In this document: in pieces, positions 60,201 to 64,000 of the stretch | Layout of the letters: every line of letters begins with the position of its first letter | Position numbering within the stretch: the first letter of the stretch is position 1 | Source of the DNA: JBBQYD01 sp942493075 | GTDB lineage: Bacteria > Verrucomicrobiota > Verrucomicrobiia > Limisphaerales > UBA8199 | Length of the DNA: 64,000 nt | Assembly: GCA_942493075.1 (NCBI GenBank) | Contig: OW818681.1 | Coordinates: 6,076,001 to 6,140,000 of the forward strand | Direction of reading: 5' to 3' | Position numbers and translations under genes: made by a program | Notes under the pieces: model-generated | Databases searched by the model: none | Seen by the model: the letters and a program-made list of their open reading frames with translations, nothing else | What the model was told of the DNA's origin: nothing

Positions 60201-61833
60201 TCAGCCATGAAGGTGGCACAGCGCTCATTCCGCCCGACGTGACGGGGGCCACGAGCAAAGAATGGGTAATGAGGTACTGGTTGTTCTGACTGGCCTCCGC
60301 GTATTCCGGGTAATCCAAATCAAGCCGACGCAAAATAGGCTCACCCGTTTCATAGTTCCGATGTGCCGCAGCATAAAACTCGGGCAGGAGCCGGTACCGC
60401 ATATTCAGATAGCGGCGCGCCACCCATTCTGCCTGTGACCCGAAGGTCCATGGCATGCGGGCCAGGCCCATCGTGCAGTGAGGCCGGTAGACCGGAGACA
60501 GCGCGCCATACTCGATCCAGCGCATATAATCGGCCGGAGCGGTGTTGCCGTTGTGTCCGCCCAGATCTTCGCTCAAATAGGGATAGGCCCAGTGAACGCC
60601 GGCATGAACGGCATTCTGAACGCCGTAGTTCAGGTAATCGAGCCCCGCGTGGGTATCGCCAGTCCATTGGATGGAGTACCGGTGTGCGGCAACGTTGGGC
60701 GGACGATTCCGGATGCCGTTATCAATGCCGTCCACGTTTGCCATGATCAAAGGACGCAGCGTGGGGTTGGCGCTCAGCGCGGTGTCGTTATAGATCTTCA
60801 TGCCCCACACTTCCTTTCGCAGGTTGGATGCGGGTGAAAAAATGCTGGAGCTCCAGTTGCGATCGTACCACCAGGCATCGAGGCCCTGGCGAATAAGTTG
60901 TACCAGATTCGTGTAACGATAGGTCACTTCCACCGGGTCGAGTGCTGATACTCCCTCGGGTTCCGGGTGATCGTTGAAAACCACGCGGGCATTCCTTGCG
61001 TGCGCCTCAGCAAAGAACCGGGGCATGTCGGGAAAGAGAACGGTGTTGGGTTCGTAGCCGATGGAGGCGTTCACTCGCCAACCGGTATCGATCACCATCA
61101 CATCGAGCGGTAGCCGGCGGTTGCGATTGTCCTCTATTTCCTGCAAAGCTGTCTCTTCGCTGTAGTTATAATAGCGGCTATCCCACATGCCCAAGGCGTA
61201 GAGCGGAACCATTTCGGTCGGGCCGGTCAATTTCAGAAAATCTTTTCGCAGTTGGTTGTAGCTGCCGCCGGGGAGGAAGACATAAACATCCGGGGAGTCG
61301 TTGTTGGTATCCCAGCCGCTTGAGGAGTAATTCGGAGCACCGGCTGGGGCAGGGGTGAGTCCCCAGGCTGGAGGAACCAGGCGCGGAGAATCGGCAAAAG
61401 ACCATGAAACCGGCTTGTCTGCTGGGCTTGGCAGCCAGACGCTGTTGTTCAAAGCAGCAGGTGTCTGGAAAAGAGGTTGTCCTGAGGGAGTAGTCAGGTA
61501 GATCCCGGTGAGTGACGACGCGCCGGGCGGCACGTGGACCACGTAATTCTGTGTGGCGATGCGAACTTCGCCTGAAACCAGGTTGCTGACGGTGGCAGTT
61601 CCTGGCCAGTTGCGCTGTGCGATGTGAAAGGTCGTGCGATCTTCGAATCCCCTGGGTCCCCGAAGTTCGAGCCGGACGAGGGAGCTGGAAAGGCACTGAA
61701 CACGGACGGGGCCGACGACGAAATCCTGGGCGTGAGAGGCAAGGGGAGAGAGCAGGAGGAGGAAGGCCGAGGAGATGGAGGCGGCGAAAGGGGATGGCAT
61801 GTCTTGACTTTGAAGCCAGAAGTTATTGCGCAT
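57229..61833 (-). CDS. Very large secreted GH31 glycosidase with PA14 and lectin-like modules
   Basis: 1534 residues. Signal peptide SISSAFLLLLSPLASHA (start 61833; MPSPF at 61800 is an alternative). GH31 barrel about 190-530: MWDSRYYNYSEE, VMVIDTGW, nucleophile region GLDAWWYDRNW (about 318-328), acid/base region IQWTGDTHAGL (about 389-399). A PA14-like domain is inserted at about 553-675 (LQASYFDNEDLSG to LKWRSQHTP), then the C-terminal GH31 beta domains (to about 870). Then a DUF1349-like module (about 895-1065), an Ig-like domain (about 1085-1180), a concanavalin-like module with AWLDPDATRPEAG (about 1190-1455) and a final 70 residues ending FYRIAIP. Predicted alpha-glucosidase/xylosidase; substrate unproven. 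Confidence 0.9.
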   Translation of the reverse strand: MRNNFWLQSQDMPSPFAASISSAFLLLLSPLASHAQDFVVGPVRVQCLSSSLVRLELRGPRGFEDRTTFHIAQRNWPGTATVSNLVSGEVRIATQNYVVHVPPGASSLTGIYLTTPSGQPLFQTPAALNNSVWLPSPADKPVSWSFADSPRLVPPAWGLTPAPAGAPNYSSSGWDTNNDSPDVYVFLPGGSYNQLRKDFLKLTGPTEMVPLYALGMWDSRYYNYSEETALQEIEDNRNRRLPLDVMVIDTGWRVNASIGYEPNTVLFPDMPRFFAEAHARNARVVFNDHPEPEGVSALDPVEVTYRYTNLVQLIRQGLDAWWYDRNWSSSIFSPASNLRKEVWGMKIYNDTALSANPTLRPLIMANVDGIDNGIRNRPPNVAAHRYSIQWTGDTHAGLDYLNYGVQNAVHAGVHWAYPYLSEDLGGHNGNTAPADYMRWIEYGALSPVYRPHCTMGLARMPWTFGSQAEWVARRYLNMRYRLLPEFYAAAHRNYETGEPILRRLDLDYPEYAEASQNNQYLITHSLLVAPVTSGGMSAVPPSWLTTPDGQAGLQASYFDNEDLSGTPALNRTDTFINFNWGENSPGGTLGVDHFTVRWTGNITVPASVGDVVLAATSDDGVRVWVDNKLCIGNWGPNDSNTTESTVTLKAGQPQSLRVEFLELSGNAIVSLKWRSQHTPRSVWIPPGTWINAWNGSVVKGPATDTFNSPLDQIPLYIRSGSVFALAPEMQHTAERPWSPVTLDVYPSTTETDSTSLYEDDTLTIDYKQGLFRTTAIKTWASDTDKKVSVSIAPAVGAFPGALAERSWVLRLRRPPNWTTDLVPTQVTLNGQPIGPVLTHVRNASAMPLGDEAGAPDADVFELTVPASSVASSNLIVASFGSSISSWMSRDLGNVGPDGTAVGGFSLLSNSVYVLRGGGTGIGSTNDGFHFMYRPCEGDVQITARLMSQQSLSTNAAAGIMITESLDRSARCAVFGLKPGKLFFHTRKSTGTIAESSEFAGLTPPRYLRLVRIGDEFITHTSIEGSVWTFFSSQTIPGFSSNAYFGLVVTAGSSAASNDGAMNSSGSIITGISSGMDGAIHSASDTNANMAVFANVSFGSQVSISSIPDQTAISGSTTPAIPFVVTAIAAPNLKVVARSSNTNVLPLADIHISGAAPNYSITLTPRSVGQSVVTVTADTLQKRASTEFALSALPSVSSRELLAESFNGYSVGNIAGQTYRGTGFTTGLWMGRPSSFNGTVTDAAQFYTASLSFSGLQTAGGRITVKGDGSNLQGPPDLSASGPFASAQLYDATSGTVGGGNVAGTLYVRFLMRAASANHNGEYGGLHLSRGDDSTGVLVGNAWNAMAFSLTYTPTSTEVDLRNNGGTGNYLFVDNNVHLVVAKITYTPGGDDTITAWLDPDATRPEAGQNSATTYMGAVNGDLSFDRILMRGGNNNQFEFDEIKMGTSWESVLPVSNTLAPTPPAIQSLPSVSDSTYGFSFQGSPGLSYSILTTTNLFPAYWQPLTQGTFGFDSVWFTETLSNTQTQRFYRIAIP

Positions 61834-61875
61834 GACAGTGAGCAGGTGAAGCCTGAAATTCTCAGGCTATGGTTA

Positions 61876-62805
61876 TCAAGGATTCAACACGGTCGGGTTG
61901 CGGCTCGCCACCCAATAGAGGTCTATCTTGCCCCTGGTCTGGGCCGCGTTTCCCTCAGCTCCTCCCGTGATCGTGAACTTGCTTGGATTCATGCTGTTCG
62001 CGAATGCAATGACCTCGCCGCTAACCCAACGGCGAGCTTCAGCATGACCATCGACATAATTAAAGGTGCTGCTGTTTCCATGATAGGCGGCCGGTGAATC
62101 GCCCCAGCGCGCGTTGGCAAAATTGAGGGCGGGACTCCCTACGGTCATGTCCCAGGTCCTTACATTCTCGCCGCACTGCTGTCCGCCGACAGTGATCTGC
62201 TGAGAGTCGCATTCTTCAACCCAGAGGAAGCGTTCGCTGGCATGCAAAACCTGGGTCGATTTCATGATGAACCCCGGTAGATTCTCGTAAGCGCTATCGC
62301 CGTTGGCGAAGCCGTTCACGCCGGAATAGCTCGACCAGGCGAAATGCCTGGGGATTGTCACCCGCATATCACCCGGGCAATGCATGATGGCGGGTGCGGG
62401 TGCATAAGGGAAAAGCGGTCCATTCTTGTAGCCCCTCTCCACTTTCCAGGTCACGAGCTGGTTGCCGGTATAGCCTGCCGGAGCGGCATCGGTCACTTTA
62501 TCGGCTTGAACGCGCCAGTTGGGAGTGGCAGCACCAGGATCTGTGCTGAAGCCTACGACTTTGTCCGCGTTATCGGTGGTGTACATCACCCAGCCGATGG
62601 CCAACTGTTTCTGATTGCTGAGGCAGGCTGCTTGATGGGCCTTCTTCTTAGCCCTGCTCAGCGCGGGAAGAAGCATCGCCGCCAGGATGGCGATGATAGC
62701 GATAACGACAAGCAATTCGATGAGGGTAAAGCCGCGGCGCTGCGGATGAACGACTGGAGACATGGCGATGGAGAGCTGAGGCTCGTGACTAATTAAAGAC
62801 TTCAT
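61876..62805 (-). CDS. Prepilin-type N-terminal protein with H-X9-DG motif (pseudopilin-like)
   Basis: 309 residues from ATG 62805, with AAGGACAG as ribosome binding site; upstream in-frame ATG 62916 is unlikely. Prepilin peptidase site and helix are RRGFTLIELLVVIAIIAILAAMLLP (cleavage after Gly, Phe as +1, Glu at +5). Downstream HGNSSTFNYVDGHAEARRW has the H-X9-DG motif shared by this class in Verrucomicrobiota, Planctomycetota and Lentisphaerota, where such proteins are abundant. Related to type II secretion pseudopilins, but the function of the C-terminal domain is unknown. Confidence 0.92.
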   Translation of the reverse strand: MKSLISHEPQLSIAMSPVVHPQRRGFTLIELLVVIAIIAILAAMLLPALSRAKKKAHQAACLSNQKQLAIGWVMYTTDNADKVVGFSTDPGAATPNWRVQADKVTDAAPAGYTGNQLVTWKVERGYKNGPLFPYAPAPAIMHCPGDMRVTIPRHFAWSSYSGVNGFANGDSAYENLPGFIMKSTQVLHASERFLWVEECDSQQITVGGQQCGENVRTWDMTVGSPALNFANARWGDSPAAYHGNSSTFNYVDGHAEARRWVSGEVIAFANSMNPSKFTITGGAEGNAAQTRGKIDLYWVASRNPTVLNP

Positions 62806-62923
62806 GAGAAAACTGTCCTTGAACTTTCCTGGCGAAAACACTGCGACTGAAACGGAGCTGGATTCGTTGAGAGGGTGGCAGGGCTTGCGCCCCGCCACCC
62901 GTTCCCAACCACCCAATCGCCTG

Positions 62924-64000
62924 CTACTGCAGCAAGCGATAAAAGAGCACCGGGTTCGTCGGGTTCAGAACCTGCGGATTGCTTTGACTTGGCGAATTAG
63001 TCCATGGTCCGAAGAGTGTTCCAGCCTGCTGGAGGGTGCCTCCGCTGGTCCATGACAACTGAGCCTTGCTGATAGTCAGCACGGCAGGGTCAGCGGCGGG
63101 AGCGAAGCCCACGCCCGGGGCTGTTGCTGAAAACACGATATTCGTGAATTGGGCATAGGCGCTGCCGTTGCCGGCACGAACCCGGATATTATCGAACGTG
63201 TTGTTCCCGTTGAAAACCAACGGAGCGTTAGGCTGAGCCCATTCACTCTTGGTGAAGTCAGGATCGAGCCAGACTTTGATCGCGTCATCCGCGTTGGGTT
63301 TGTGCTCGGTTTTAACTACCAGGGTGTGCCATTCATTTAGAACGATTGGAACGATCTGCTGGAGGTCGCGTGTTGAGCCGCTCAGATCCAGGCTCCAGTT
63401 GAGTGAACCCCAGTTATTACCCACGATGAGGCGCTCGGAGTTGCCCTGATAGAATTGAAGCCCGCCGAACCCGCCACCAGTGCCAGTTTCATTGTTCAGA
63501 TCAAAGAACGTCATGCTGAACCGGGTGAAGAGGGTGTTGGTTGAGGCATCCTGATAGTTGCCATCAATCCAGCCGTTGAGGTTGCTGTAGATGATTGTGC
63601 CGTCACCACCACCCAGTGCATCGAAGGGACCTTCGACTGTCAGAGGCAGTGTCGGGTAAACATCGGAGGTGAATGACCAGGAGGTCGTGAAAGGCTTGTT
63701 GTTGTTATCCGTCAGATTAACGGCAACGGTGTGAGTTGAGGCGGCCGCGAACGGAGTAGCCGGCTGATAGCTGATGGTGACAAAACCATTGGCAGCAGTC
63801 GTGGCCACTGGAGTAACGGGAGTGCCATCGATCGTCATGCCGATGCTGCTGGTTTTGATGCCGGCATTACCGGGGATGGCCCGCACGCTGAGGGCGGTTC
63901 GGACTTGCACATTCATCGCGCCATCAACCGGGACCTTGTTGTCGAAAGAGACATCGGCGGCAGGCTGGAAGCCCACACCCGTTGCGGTGGTAGCGACTAT
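62924..64000 (-). CDS. Large secreted protein, partial (lectin-like module and C-terminal tail)
   Basis: The frame is open to the right edge, so only the C-terminal about 359 residues are seen. It contains an Ig-like/cadherin-like part (PVDGAMNVQVRTALSVRA, about 1-115 of the visible part), a concanavalin-like module with KVWLDPDFTKSEWAQ and FDNIRVRAGNGSAY that is clearly related to the module near the end of the GH31 protein, and a short last module ending LFYRLLQ. It repeats the phrase A-T-x-x-G-V-G-F-x-P-A-A-D before each section (GVGFQPAADVSFDN, GVGFAPAADPAVL). Stops 118 bp upstream of the pseudopilin start. Confidence 0.7.
   Translation of the reverse strand: MVATTATGVGFQPAADVSFDNKVPVDGAMNVQVRTALSVRAIPGNAGIKTSSIGMTIDGTPVTPVATTAANGFVTISYQPATPFAAASTHTVAVNLTDNNNKPFTTSWSFTSDVYPTLPLTVEGPFDALGGGDGTIIYSNLNGWIDGNYQDASTNTLFTRFSMTFFDLNNETGTGGGFGGLQFYQGNSERLIVGNNWGSLNWSLDLSGSTRDLQQIVPIVLNEWHTLVVKTEHKPNADDAIKVWLDPDFTKSEWAQPNAPLVFNGNNTFDNIRVRAGNGSAYAQFTNIVFSATAPGVGFAPAADPAVLTISKAQLSWTSGGTLQQAGTLFGPWTNSPSQSNPQVLNPTNPVLFYRLLQ

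Overview
The window looks like a chromosomal segment of a Gram-negative, flagellated bacterium, most likely a Verrucomicrobiota (Pedosphaera/Limisphaerales-like). This is an inference from gene content. The clues are a prepilin-type protein with an H-X9-DG motif, a secreted sulfatase, a Tat-exported sugar isomerase/epimerase, a four-helix-bundle suffix-domain protein, large secreted LamG/PA14/GH31 proteins that share a C-terminal module, and many intergenic palindromic repeats. No rRNA is present to settle the taxonomy.

Layout. 1-5.4 kb is a capsid-only phage-like island: terminase (divergent and cut by the left edge), portal, prohead protease, major capsid protein and a head-tail adaptor, with no tail genes. 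5.4-6.5 kb is a flagellin gene with a sigma-28-type promoter, a three-hairpin leader that looks CsrA-controlled, and a terminator. 6.6-9.1 kb holds a DmpA-type peptidase and two unknown membrane proteins. 9.1-11.8 kb is a repeat array: five nested palindromes around an IS200-like HUH transposase. 11.8-15.3 kb has a coiled-coil exported protein, an APH-fold kinase and a Ser-rich lipoprotein. 15.4-18.8 kb is a chemotaxis block: a receiver gene and a catalytic-only CheB overlapping as a 'split CheB', divergent from a chemoreceptor, both sides with sigma-28-like promoters. 19-27.6 kb has a methyltransferase, an exact 774-bp tandem duplication cutting AMP nucleosidase, hisD, recG and a glycerophosphodiesterase-LamG protein. 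28-30.5 kb is a group II intron with its reverse transcriptase.

30.5-33 kb carries an ORF6N gene, a decayed gene and a HipA-like kinase / DUF3037-like pair. 33.3-38 kb has cytochrome c, a methyltransferase, tRNA-Arg, a frameshifted TPR gene, and an RIC-type Fe-S repair gene with a zinc-binding partner behind an NsrR-like operator. 38-42.4 kb has ffh, a hydrolase, an aminotransferase and a receiver protein. 42.4-44.3 kb is a toxin-antitoxin patch: a MazF/PemK pair, a Phd/VapC pair, tRNA-Thr and a VapC remnant. 44.4-56.1 kb has NfeD-slipin, an epimerase, a four-helix-bundle protein carrying an in-frame repeat, a YihY/BrkB membrane protein, a sulfatase, a LytS/LytTR two-component pair, and two overlapping PLP transsulfuration genes, the second of a fungal-type CGS architecture. 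56.1-64 kb has a sugar isomerase/epimerase, a 1534-residue GH31 protein, a pseudopilin and a partial secreted protein.

The best-supported new signals are regulatory. Three promoters have exact 15-nt spacing and sigma-28-like boxes, placed only at motility or chemotaxis genes. The flagellin leader presents CAAGGA both in a hairpin loop and at the ribosome binding site. A 25-bp near-palindrome matching the NsrR operator sits upstream of the nitric-oxide-repair gene. The capsid-only island, the HipA/DUF3037 pair and the nested palindromes around the HUH transposase are the best candidates for less-described systems.
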